Below the pieces are notes generated by a model, which was given only the letters and a program-made list of their open reading frames with translations, had not been told where the DNA came from and did no database searches. Below are positions 51,936 through 59,258 of a stretch of DNA of 64,000 bases, in pieces. Both the position numbers and the translations under genes were made by a program. Location of the stretch: assembly GCF_000472545.1 (NCBI RefSeq), contig NZ_AWZV01000030.1:1-64000 (forward strand). The letters run 5' to 3'. Source of the stretch: Burkholderia sp. WSM2232. GTDB taxonomy: Bacteria > Pseudomonadota > Gammaproteobacteria > Burkholderiales > Burkholderiaceae. Position 1 is the stretch's first letter. Each line of letters opens with the position of its first letter.

Positions 51936-52715
51936 ATGTCTATCTCGCTTTTCAAGACCACCGTCGCCTCGTTCTGCGGCCTGATGATGCTCGCCGCTTG
52001 CAGCAGCACGCCCACCCCCAAGTTCCAGCAGGAGCTGTTTGAAACGGGTGCGAGCCCCTATGCACGCAATTTCAATTCGAGCGTGACCGACACCTGCGAA
52101 GCCGCGCGTCGCGCGTTGCTGAGTCAGGGTTATCTGACGACGATGACGCGCAACGATACCGTCGACGGCACGAAGAATTTCCAGCCATCCGGCGATACGC
52201 ACGTGGTGGTCGAATTTCACGTGGTGTGCACGCCGGGCGAGGAGGCGAGCAGTACGAGCATCGTCTACGTGAACGCGGTGCAGAACGGCTTCGCGCTGAA
52301 GAAGAGCGATACGTCGGCGAGCGTCGGGTTGAGCGTGCTCGGTTCCCTGTCGCTACCCATCCGCTCCAACAGCGACGCGATGGTGAAAATTTCCAGCGAG
52401 ACGATTCCCTCGGGCAAGTTCTACGACCGCTTCTTCGGGCTGGTCGATCATTATCTGCAGACGGTCGTGCGGACACAGCCTGTCGTGAACGACCGCGTCG
52501 AGACCCGTCTGTTGCCGATGCCCGTCGAGGTGGCTGCACCGGAACCGGCACCGGCACCGACGTCGGCGCCGGTAACAGCTACGGCGCCTGGGTCTACTCC
52601 AACTTCCTCTTCCACGCCGACGCCGACGTCATTGTCTAACGCGACAGACACACCGGACCTGATCGGCGAAGCCGCCGCTGTCCATCCAGCCAGCGAAACC
52701 GGCGCCGTTCGCTAA
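51936..52715 (+). CDS. DUF2242 lipoprotein
   Basis: A 259-residue predicted lipoprotein. The leader FCGLMMLAACSSTP has the lipobox LAAC. The body has the DUF2242 pattern: KFQQELFETGASPYARNFNS, then DTCEAARRALLSQGYLTTMT and IPSGKFYDRFFGLVDHYLQT. The last ~60 residues are a Pro/Thr/Ala-rich disordered tail. ATG at 51936 is chosen; a TTG two codons upstream is less likely. The family is confined mainly to beta-proteobacteria and has no known function. Confidence 0.85.
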   Translation: MSISLFKTTVASFCGLMMLAACSSTPTPKFQQELFETGASPYARNFNSSVTDTCEAARRALLSQGYLTTMTRNDTVDGTKNFQPSGDTHVVVEFHVVCTPGEEASSTSIVYVNAVQNGFALKKSDTSASVGLSVLGSLSLPIRSNSDAMVKISSETIPSGKFYDRFFGLVDHYLQTVVRTQPVVNDRVETRLLPMPVEVAAPEPAPAPTSAPVTATAPGSTPTSSSTPTPTSLSNATDTPDLIGEAAAVHPASETGAVR

Positions 52716-53276
52716 GCCACGGCCTCAATCGGTATCGCCCGTGCGCAGCGCGTTCCGCTTGCAAAAGCGGCGCGCGGCCACAGTTGTCCTATGTCGTTTA
52801 CTTTCTTCATATATATACGTAGTAGTAGTTAACAAGGGAAAGCCCGCCCTGTGGATAACGACGGATTCTTCCGTTACTTCAAGGTAATGCGAAGCCGATA
52901 ACCGTAAGGGACGTTTCTGTAGAAAAGCTACCAGACCGGGATAAGTTTCGCCGATACCGACGCCGGAGCCCATTTATCAAGATTCGGCTCACAGGCTGTT
53001 CCTTGCGCTATCCCAACGTTATGCAAAGGCCAGTGTGGATAAGTGACACGCAGCGTCCGTTGCCGACGGCCTGGGCTTTTGTCTGCCCTTTGCTCGTGAG
53101 CGAACAGATGGCTTTCCGCGCCGAGCGCAAGGTGAGAGCCGACGGTACGAAGATTGCGTCTCTCTTTTTTGCAAGCGCAGCTGTTGCTATTTAGTCAAAT
53201 CAGCTTTGGTAATGCCCGACCTGGGCATAGAGTTAAAGTGTTTTCTGAAGTGATTGGTGCAGTGCGGGGGTGTGGA
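52716..53276. other. Gene-poor AT-richer region with two DnaA boxes
   Basis: About 560 bases without a supported gene. It includes a markedly AT-rich patch near 52795-52840 (ATATATATACGTAGTAG). Two perfect DnaA boxes (TGTGGATAA) sit in the same orientation at 52850-52858 and 53034-53042. A further AT-richer segment runs through 53160-53250. The few open frames, including one on the minus strand at 52725-52973, have no ribosome binding site or recognisable sequence. No parAB, repA or dnaA genes are near, so this is not a recognisable origin. Confidence 0.6.
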
Positions 53277-53492
53277 ATGAAGCGCAGAACAGCACGACAG
53301 TTGGTCCGTCTCCTTTCGGATATCCGGCATGCGGCTCATTGCAGCACGCTGCGGGCAGCAGCCACTAACCGGGAGATGGCGCTTGCGTCGGCCGAGCGGC
53401 AGGACAGCCCGACCGACAGTCACGAAGCTGACGACACCCCGGACGCGACGCGCGAAGCACCCGTAAACAAGCCGACGAGGAGCGGGTCATGA
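53277..53492 (+). CDS. Small hypothetical protein, paired with next gene
   Basis: A 71-residue hydrophilic protein. It has a basic N-terminal part (MKRRTARQLVRLLSDIRHAA) and an acidic Ser/Thr/Pro/Asp-rich C-terminal half (SPTDSHEADDTPDATREAPV). GGGGG lies upstream at a suitable distance. Its stop overlaps the next ATG by 4 bases (ATGA), which is the main support for its being real. No function can be assigned. Confidence 0.5.
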   Translation: MKRRTARQLVRLLSDIRHAAHCSTLRAAATNREMALASAERQDSPTDSHEADDTPDATREAPVNKPTRSGS

Positions 53493-53743
53493 GAGGCGCG
53501 AACGAACAGTCGTTGCGTTTCCTGGTCGAGAAGTGGCTAGCGCCCGCGCCTTCCGCGGTCGTGCATGTCACCGAATTCAGCCGCACTCGCGTGGGCGGCC
53601 GGCGCTACGTTCGCGTGGAAACCTCTGCTGGCAGCGGCTCACGCGGGCTTTTCTTCTTCCGTCATGACGACGGTTGCTGGTGCGTGTTCCCGCCGACTGG
53701 CGACGCCCAGCACCACTTGTACGCGCATCCCCAGGCCGCCTGA
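53489..53743 (+). CDS. Small hypothetical protein of a Burkholderia type
   Basis: An 84-residue protein: MRGANEQSLRFLVEKWLAPA, then VVHVTEFSRTRVGGRRYVRV and GLFFFRHDDGCWCVFPP. I recall very similar small proteins (NEQSLRFLVEKWLAP ... FFFRHDDGxWxVFPP) from Burkholderia and Paraburkholderia genomes, none with a function. The fold looks like a small beta-rich domain. It is translationally coupled to the preceding 71-residue gene. Confidence 0.75.
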   Translation: MRGANEQSLRFLVEKWLAPAPSAVVHVTEFSRTRVGGRRYVRVETSAGSGSRGLFFFRHDDGCWCVFPPTGDAQHHLYAHPQAA

Positions 53744-54080
53744 GCGCCGCCAGCGCGGCAGAAGCGACGGGCGTCCTGCCCGCCGTCTTGCGGACCTCGC
53801 AGGTAAGAAGCGCGCCAGTTCCCATCACGGCGAGCCGCACCGTCACCCTACCTTAGCCCTTTGCGCGCGATAACCGCGCAACGGCGGTCCGGCTTCGGGC
53901 ACAATTGCGCGCAATGACCGGTGCCTCCCGCATTGGCTGCCGTCGCCTCGCCACCCGACGCACACGGCGAACGTGACGACGTGGCGCTCCGACGCCGCGA
54001 CAAACGCGCCGACGACGCCGACGACGCCGACCACGCAAGCGGCAAACACCTCATCAGCCGGCCACATCTCAGGCAACCCG
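53744..54080. promoter_or_regulatory. Region upstream of IclR gene with a 12-bp palindrome
   Basis: ATTGCGCGCAAT at 53904-53915 is a perfect palindrome lying 69-177 bases before the possible IclR starts, a suitable place for autoregulation. A 9-bp repeat (GACGACGCC) occurs at about 54007-54036, where the longer IclR frame would encode Thr-Thr-Pro repeats. No other gene is supported in the gap. Confidence 0.5.
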
Positions 54081-54833
54081 ATGGACGACAAAGACTGGAT
54101 CGCCGGCGCCGCGAAGGCCCTTGCGATCATCGAGGCATTCGACGAAGAACACGCGCGCATGACGCCCACTGCTGTGGCCGGCCGCGCGGGGCTTTCGCGC
54201 ACGGCGGCGCGCCGCTATCTGCTGACCCTGCGCGAGCTCGGCTATGTCGATACCGACGGCAAGCTGTTCTGGCTTGCGCCGCGTGTGCTGCGCCTCGGCC
54301 AGTCGTATCTGGACTCGGCGCGTTTGCCGCGCACCGTGCAGCCCTTCCTGCAGCGCATTACGGCCACGCTTCAGGAAACGGCGCTGGTCGCGATCCTCGA
54401 CGAACACGACGTGGTGTACGTGGCCCGCAACGGCGTGAATCGCGCGATGGCGGTCGGCTTCGTGCTCGGCTCGCGTGTGCCGGCGCCCTTGTCGTCGGCG
54501 GGGCTGGTCCTGCTCGCATTCCAGGCGCCGGAGAGCATCGAGCAATGGCTGGCGTCGTATCCGATCAAGGTGTTCACCCCGCACACGTATGCCACCGTCG
54601 AACGGCTGCGCGAAGTGCTGGGCGAAATCCGGCGCAACGGCTATGTGGTCACCGACCAGCAACTCGAACTCGGCGTGCGCGGCGTCGCGGTGCCGTTGCG
54701 TGACCGGCACGGCACTGTGGTCGCCGCGATCAGCGTGAGCATGCCGATTGGCGAAGAGTCGGCAAACGCCGCTCTGCACCGTGTTCTGCCGACGCTGCTC
54801 GACACCGCCAGCCTGCTGCGCAACCTCGTCTGA
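54081..54833 (+). CDS. IclR family transcriptional regulator
   Basis: The ATG at 54081 gives 250 residues starting MDDKDWIAGAAKALAIIEAF. The winged helix-turn-helix is in TPTAVAGRAGLSRTAARRYL, followed by LTLRELGYVDTDGKLFWLAP. The IclR effector-binding domain contains ILDEHDVVYVARN and GVRGVAVPLRDRHGTVVAAI. It is of the PcaR/PobR type that controls aromatic-acid catabolism, yet no pca, pob or cat gene is nearby. The frame is open to a GTG at 53973, which would add 36 low-complexity residues (Thr-Thr-Pro repeats); I consider that start less likely. Confidence 0.9.
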   Translation: MDDKDWIAGAAKALAIIEAFDEEHARMTPTAVAGRAGLSRTAARRYLLTLRELGYVDTDGKLFWLAPRVLRLGQSYLDSARLPRTVQPFLQRITATLQETALVAILDEHDVVYVARNGVNRAMAVGFVLGSRVPAPLSSAGLVLLAFQAPESIEQWLASYPIKVFTPHTYATVERLREVLGEIRRNGYVVTDQQLELGVRGVAVPLRDRHGTVVAAISVSMPIGEESANAALHRVLPTLLDTASLLRNLV

Positions 54834-54926
54834 CGTCGGTTAGGTGATTTCCCGTATACCAGTTTTATGAGTGAAAGCATGTCGAAAGCAAGCTGTCTCC
54901 CGGAAAATACATATCCGGTTTTGGGC

Positions 54927-54954
54927 ATGACAAACCGCCTACGCCAGGTAATAC
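54927..54954 (+). promoter_or_regulatory. Candidate promoter for the small exported protein
   Basis: ATGACA, 16 bases and TAATAC form a plausible sigma-70 promoter about 100 bases before the ATG at 55054. A short hairpin CTCC-CGCGG-GGAG follows at about 54956 in the predicted leader. Confidence 0.4.
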
Positions 54955-55053
54955 TCTCCCGCGGGGAGCGGTAAGGCTCCTGAGCCCTACCTGCTTCACC
55001 GTGCAGCTATTTCATTCACACTGACTCAGTCGTTGAGGTTTGGGGAACAACAC

Positions 55054-55266
55054 ATGAAAAAAGTTATCGTCTCGCTCGCAGCTGCATCTATCGCGCTGGT
55101 TTCGGTTCAGGCTTTCGCGCAGGCATCGGACGCAGCCGCTCCGGTTGCTGCAGCTAGCGCAGTGAAGAAGCACCACGTCAAGAAGCTGAAGACGCACGGC
55201 AAGCGCGCTCCGGTCGCAGCAGCGGCATCGGCAGCGGGCACGAACGACAAGGGCACGCAGAACTAA
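55054..55266 (+). CDS. Small exported Ala/Lys-rich protein
   Basis: A 70-residue protein with a clear signal peptide (KKVIVSLAAASIALVSVQAF, cleavage after AFAQA near residue 24). The short mature part is rich in Ala, His and Lys (VKKHHVKKLKTHGKRAP). GGGGAA precedes the ATG. Similar small, basic, secreted proteins are frequent in Burkholderia and lack a known role; periplasmic acid or metal interaction is possible for a His/Lys-rich peptide. It is transcribed singly, ending at a strong terminator. Confidence 0.75.
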   Translation: MKKVIVSLAAASIALVSVQAFAQASDAAAPVAAASAVKKHHVKKLKTHGKRAPVAAAASAAGTNDKGTQN

Positions 55267-55358
55267 GCAGGCGTGTCCTGCCGCAAGCACTGCTTCGCCG
55301 CTTGCGCGTGCCGCTCGTGCGGCGCGTGTCAGCCGGGTTGAATGCAGTTGCAGCAAGC

Positions 55359-55392
55359 AAAAAGGCCAGAGTTCGTGCTCTGGCCTTTTCGT
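55359..55392. terminator. Bidirectional intrinsic terminator
   Basis: AAAAGGCCAGAG-TTCGTG-CTCTGGCCTTTT is a perfect 12-bp stem with a 6-base loop and A/T flanks on both sides, so it can stop transcription of the exported-protein gene from the left and of the ribbon-helix-helix-like gene from the right. Confidence 0.9.
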
Positions 55393-55502
55393 TTTATGGG
55401 TCCGTTCGCCGCGGCAGTTGACGGTAGGGTGGCAACGTCCGGCCCAACGCATGTCCACCGCGAGCGCGCATGCTACGCGCGTACGGCATCAGCCAGCGAC
55501 GC

Positions 55503-55781
55503 TCACTGCGCGAGACCGCGCGTGATCACTTCGTTCAGCAGCCCGGTCATGCCCTGCGGATGCTCGGCGGCGCGCTCTTTGAGCTGCTCCACCAGATCGC
55601 TGTTCAGCTTGCACGCGAACGGGACGAGACCCTGCGCCTGATCGAGCTTGCGCTGTTCGCGCCGGTCGATTTTTGGCGCTGCGGCCGCGGCTTTGCCGAA
55701 GCGCTCGGCGGTGCCTTGCTTCATTGCATTGTTGAGCTTGAGTGCCTTGTTCTTTTCAAGGTCGGTCTTTTTCATCGCCAT
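55503..55781 (-). CDS. Ribbon-helix-helix-like small protein
   Basis: A 92-residue protein. The N-terminal half is very basic (MKKTDLEKNKALKLNNAMKQ). The C-terminal half, VPFACKLNSDLVEQLKERAA followed by MTGLLNEVITRGLAQ, has the strand-helix-helix spacing of ribbon-helix-helix proteins. Related short proteins occur widely in beta-proteobacteria as conserved hypotheticals. It could be a DNA-binding regulator or an antitoxin-like protein, but no toxin gene is adjacent. It ends before the bidirectional terminator. Confidence 0.7.
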   Translation of the reverse strand: MAMKKTDLEKNKALKLNNAMKQGTAERFGKAAAAAPKIDRREQRKLDQAQGLVPFACKLNSDLVEQLKERAAEHPQGMTGLLNEVITRGLAQ

Positions 55782-55957
55782 ACGTCAGGCCTCTGCCAGA
55801 TAGGTAATCCTGCATTGTACGCAGGGTGCGTTGTGACGGGCGAGCGCGCCGGGAGCCGAGTCACGGCGCGGGGGGAGGGTGAGCCGTCGACGGCGTTAGC
55901 GGTGGGGTATCGGTGCGGGCAGAGCGATCATGACGTCAACGGCGTCAACGCCATCAA

Positions 55958-56040
55958 CCGTCAGCCGTTAGCGTCAGCCGTCAGCCGTCAGCCGTCAGCC
56001 GTCAGCGGTCAGCCGTCAGCCATCAGCCATCAGCCATCAA
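55958..56040. repeat. Heptamer tandem repeat (CCGTCAG)n
   Basis: About twelve copies of a 7-base unit: mostly CCGTCAG, with CCATCAG copies at the right end and one 6-base copy at about 55972-55977. It overlaps the final codons and stop of the Mut7-C gene (56030-56032). Unit number should be prone to replication slippage, and the period is not a multiple of three. Confidence 0.9.
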
Positions 56041-56899
56041 CGCCTTTACGCCGACTAGCCCTTCCAGCCGCCGCATCCTTTCCAGCGATACCAGTTCCAT
56101 TAGCTCTGTCTGTCCCATCGGCTCCACCAGCGCCTGCGCCGCACGCGTCCGAAACTGCCGGACTTGCCGCGACGCTGTCCATCAACGCGCGCATCCGCTG
56201 CCAATGCGTGCCTTCCCAGAACACGCGGCGGCACACGTCGCAGGTGACGAACTGCTTGTGCCGCTGCAGGACGCCGTCGGGCGCGCGGTCGCCGACTTCC
56301 TCGCGCCCAATGCGCCTGAGCGGCGCGTTGCACATCAGACATAGCCGGAACGGCTGAGCGCTGCCCGCGAGATCGAGCCGTTCGAACACTTCGCGCAGTT
56401 GCTCACGTGGCCTCAGCGTGCGCACATAGCATCCATGGGTGATCGCGCGGCGTTTCAGCAGTTCGCGGTCGCGGGTGAGTACGATCCGGTCTTGAGCGGC
56501 GGCGAGCGCCTCGATGTGCGCGTCGGGAAAGTGATTGTCGTAGAGCGTGTCGAAGCCCGCGAGCCGCAGCAGTGGGGCGAGCCCGCCAAGATGCGCGTCG
56601 GCGATAAAGCGCACGACGCGTAGCGGCCGTTCACGCACGCGCAGCAGCGGGCGAATATCGAGCGCTTCAAACTTCGGATACACGGCAACGCGGTCGCCGT
56701 CCGCGACCGGGTGATTGAAACCGACTGACTCCCCGTTCACGAGGATCAGCTCGACTTCGGTATGCGGTACGCCGAGCGCTTCGATCGCGTGCTTGGTGGT
56801 CGCGTCGCGCGCGCACGCATAGGCGAACGCGCGCCGGCGCAGCGGCCGGGCGAGAAAATCGTTCAGCTCCTCGTAGAAGCGGAAAGTCGCGGTGACCAT
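56030..56899 (-). CDS. Ubiquitin-like/Mut7-C RNase domain protein
   Basis: A 289-residue protein. Residues 1-90 form a ubiquitin/MoaD-like domain (Ub-Mut7C; VELILVNGESVGFNHPVADG, DRVAVYPKFEALD). Residues ~95-240 are a Mut7-C PIN-fold RNase domain with conserved Asp (VRFIADAHLGGLAPLLRLAG, DRIVLTRDRELLKR) and a zinc ribbon (CLMCNAPL ... CDVCRRVFWEGTHWQRM). The last ~45 residues are a Gly/Ala-rich tail that ends inside the heptamer repeat, where the TGA stop is formed by repeat sequence. These proteins are thought to act in RNA decay or repair; the function is untested. Confidence 0.88.
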   Translation of the reverse strand: MVTATFRFYEELNDFLARPLRRRAFAYACARDATTKHAIEALGVPHTEVELILVNGESVGFNHPVADGDRVAVYPKFEALDIRPLLRVRERPLRVVRFIADAHLGGLAPLLRLAGFDTLYDNHFPDAHIEALAAAQDRIVLTRDRELLKRRAITHGCYVRTLRPREQLREVFERLDLAGSAQPFRLCLMCNAPLRRIGREEVGDRAPDGVLQRHKQFVTCDVCRRVFWEGTHWQRMRALMDSVAASPAVSDACGAGAGGADGTDRANGTGIAGKDAAAGRASRRKGVDG

Positions 56900-56997
56900 C
56901 GTCGCAGTATGGCACCGCGCGGCGTTACGTGGGCGGCGAGGGCGAGGCGGGCCGCCGGCTGTGCAGCAGGTGTCGGTGGCCCGCTGGGTCGTTTGCT

Positions 56998-57199
56998 GTT
57001 CTTCCCGTCGGGATTCCGATGTGCTTGCCGCCGTGCTTTCTCTCAGGCGTCCGGATGTGCTTTTGCCACTGTTCTTCCCGTCGGGCTTCTCACTGTGCTT
57101 GCCGCTGTGCTTCCCCTCAGGCGTCCCGATGTGCTTGCCGCTGTGCTTCCCGTCGGCCTTCCCATCGCGCTTCTTGCTGTGCTTCCCGCCGTGCTTTCC
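56998..57199. repeat. 36-bp minisatellite, about 5.5 units
   Basis: Units begin at 56998, 57033, 57071, 57107, 57143 and (partial) 57179; each is close to GTGCTTCCCGTCGGGCTTCC followed by ATGTGCTTGCCGCT, with substitutions. Because 36 is a multiple of three, every frame on both strands stays open, which produces spurious long frames with 12-residue repeats. It lies between the divergent Mut7-C and oxidoreductase genes, and no real gene is supported here. Confidence 0.88.
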
Positions 57200-57418
57200 T
57201 CATATCGTTGTTTGTCGCCCGCCTGTGCGCCCAGCCCAAGCCAGTGACGGGACGGGCCTCCTCGCTCTTCAAGGCGAACGAGGCGCTCCCCGAACTCCCG
57301 CCCATCTCGCAGCAAGCTGATCCCGAAGTCACCGTCACGCACCCCGCGGTTGCGTCGTTCTCTGCGCCTGTCGCATGACTGTGCTTTACTTCCACATCTT
57401 CAGATGACGGAGTCACAG

Positions 57419-58288
57419 ATGGACATTGGTTTTATCGGCCTCGGCGAGATGGGCGCCGCGATGGTTGCAAACATTCTGAAAGCGGGGCACCAGGTGCGCG
57501 TGTGGAACCGCTCGCCGGAACGCGCACAGGCGCTTGCCGCGAGCGGCGCGCGAATTGTCGCCACGCCGGCCGAAGCATTTGACGGCGACGCCGTATTCTC
57601 CATGCTCGCCGACGATGCCGCGCTGCGCGAGGTCGTGACGGCGTCGCTGCTCGAGCACGCGCCACGCGGGCTGATCCACGTGAACATGGCGACGATTTCT
57701 GTCGCGCTTGCCGAGGAACTGGCGACCGCTCATGCGTCACGCGGTGTCGATTACGTCGCGGCGCCCGTGCTCGGCCGGCCCGACGTGGCCGCGGCGGGCA
57801 AGCTGACGATCGTCGCGGGCGGGCCGGCCGAGGCGATCGACCGCGTGCAGCCGGTTTTCGACGCCATCGGCCAGAAGACGTGGCGCATCGGCTCGCTGCC
57901 GCAACAGGCGAATGTGATCAAGGTTGCGGCGAATTTCATGCTTGGCGCGGCCGTCGAGACGCTCGGCGAAGCCGCCGCTCTGGTGTCCGGGCATGGCCTC
58001 GCGATCCAGGATTTCCTCGACGTCATCACGAGCGGCATTTTCCCGGGCCCGGTCTACGCGGGCTACGGCAAGATGATCGCGGACAACCGCTACGAGCCGG
58101 CGCTCTTCAAGGCGCGTCTGGGACTGAAGGACTTGCGCCTTGCGCTGGCCGCAGCAGACGCGGTTACGACGCCGCTTCCGATTGCGAGCGTCGTGCGTGA
58201 CAGTCTGATCGACGCTATCGCGCACGGCGACGGCGAAAAGGACTTCGCCGTGCTCGGCCAGGTGGCGGCGCGGCGCGCCGGCCGCTGA
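57419..58288 (+). CDS. NAD(P)-dependent beta-hydroxyacid dehydrogenase
   Basis: A 289-residue oxidoreductase of the 3-hydroxyisobutyrate dehydrogenase / tartronate semialdehyde reductase family. The Rossmann motif is MDIGFIGLGEMGAAMVANIL at the N terminus. VNMATISVALAEELA and FDYVAAPVLGRP-type VDYVAAPVLGRPDVAAAGKL correspond to the substrate-binding signature, and the catalytic Lys is in QANVIKVAANFML. The ATG at 57419 has GGAG six bases upstream; two earlier ATGs are open but less suited. The relaxed signature resembles the less characterised GLYR1/beta-HAD group, so the substrate is open. Confidence 0.9.
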   Translation: MDIGFIGLGEMGAAMVANILKAGHQVRVWNRSPERAQALAASGARIVATPAEAFDGDAVFSMLADDAALREVVTASLLEHAPRGLIHVNMATISVALAEELATAHASRGVDYVAAPVLGRPDVAAAGKLTIVAGGPAEAIDRVQPVFDAIGQKTWRIGSLPQQANVIKVAANFMLGAAVETLGEAAALVSGHGLAIQDFLDVITSGIFPGPVYAGYGKMIADNRYEPALFKARLGLKDLRLALAAADAVTTPLPIASVVRDSLIDAIAHGDGEKDFAVLGQVAARRAGR

Positions 58289-58336
58289 CGGTTGCAGCAT
58301 GAGCGCTGTGCGGGCGCGGTCATTCGTCTGTCGCAA

Positions 58337-58437
58337 GCGCAGCGGGCGGAAAACCGCTCAGAGTCGTGGCGACGCGCAGCGGGCGGACAGCCGCTCAGAG
58401 TCGTGGCGACGCGCAGCGGACGGACAACCGCCCGAAT
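58337..58437. repeat. 37-bp tandem repeat, about 2.7 units
   Basis: GCGCAGCGGGCGGA-N3-CCGCTCAGAGTCGTGGCGAC units at 58337-58373 and 58374-58410 differ at two positions; a third at 58411-58437 is partial and degenerate. The array fills most of the gap between the dehydrogenase gene and the LysE gene. Confidence 0.9.
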
Positions 58438-58510
58438 GCCTGCAAGCGCTGTGCGCGCCCGAACCCGCAACAATGGATAATAGTGGTCCCATTTTCTACA
58501 CGGTGATGCC

Positions 58511-59146
58511 ATGAGTCTGCATACCTGGTGGCTGTTCGTTGCCACCGTTTTTGTCGTGTGCGCCATTCCCGGCCCGAACATGCTGCTCGTCATGACGCAC
58601 GGCGCCCGGCACGGCCTGCGGCGCACGAGCGCAACCATGGCGGGTTGTCTGTCGGCCCTGGTGCTGATGCTGGCGGTATCGGCGGCCGGGCTCGGCGTCT
58701 TTCTCGAAGCGTGGCCGGCTCTGTTCAATGCACTGCGCCTGATCGGCGCGGCTTACCTGATCTATCTGGGCATCAAGGCGTGGCGTGCTCCGGCTGACGA
58801 GGTCGCCGCGTCCGAGGTCGAAGAACTGGCCGCGAAGCCGGTCCATTCGCGCCTGGCCTTGTTTCGCAACGGTTTCCTGGTTGCGAGCAGCAACCCAAAG
58901 GCGATTCTGTTCGCCGCGGCGCTGCTGCCGCAATTCATCGACGCCGCGCTGCCCAAGCTGCCTCAGTTCGGCATTCTGGTGGCTACGTTCGCCGTCATCG
59001 AGGTGAGCTGGTATCTCGTCTACGCGGGATTCGGCACGCGTATCGGCAGCCGTCTGAAGAGCCGCAGCGTTGCGCGCATCTTCAACCGTCTGACCGGCGG
59101 CGTGTTCGTCGGCTTTGGCGCGATGATGGCGCTGGTCCGACATTAA
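58511..59146 (+). CDS. LysE family translocator
   Basis: A 211-residue inner-membrane exporter with about six helices. The first part LHTWWLFVATVFVVCAIPGP and NMLLVMTHGARHGLRRTS is the RhtB/LysE signature. Others are AGLGVFLEAWPALFNALRLI and IKAWRAP, then VHSRLALFRNGFLVASSNPK and AILFAAALLPQFI. Members export amino acids or homoserine lactone-like compounds; the substrate is unknown. It is the last gene before the sRNA candidate. Confidence 0.93.
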   Translation: MSLHTWWLFVATVFVVCAIPGPNMLLVMTHGARHGLRRTSATMAGCLSALVLMLAVSAAGLGVFLEAWPALFNALRLIGAAYLIYLGIKAWRAPADEVAASEVEELAAKPVHSRLALFRNGFLVASSNPKAILFAAALLPQFIDAALPKLPQFGILVATFAVIEVSWYLVYAGFGTRIGSRLKSRSVARIFNRLTGGVFVGFGAMMALVRH

Positions 59147-59223
59147 GGCCGCCGGGCGAGAGGCCGCACAACGAAGCACATGTGGCGAAATCGCAACAAG
59201 ACGGGAGAACCCTGATTTTCATG

Positions 59224-59252
59224 TTGCGTCGCACCAAACCATTTGCTATAGT
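59224..59252 (+). promoter_or_regulatory. Strong sigma-70 promoter of the candidate sRNA
   Basis: TTGCGT (59224-59229), 17 bases, TATAGT (59247-59252) with an upstream TGC (extended -10). This is the best housekeeping promoter noticed in the right part of the window, and no open frame follows it. Confidence 0.75.
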
Positions 59253-59258
59253 TCGTCC

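Noticed and set aside
52725..52973. 82-residue minus-strand frame in the DnaA-box region
   Set aside because: No ribosome binding site, no recognisable domain and it crosses the AT-rich patch; kept as intergenic.
56762..57378. Several long overlapping frames with Leu/Pro/Cys or Ser/Thr/Arg repeats on both strands
   Set aside because: They come from the 36-bp minisatellite, whose period keeps all frames open. No ribosome binding site or family-like sequence supports any of them.
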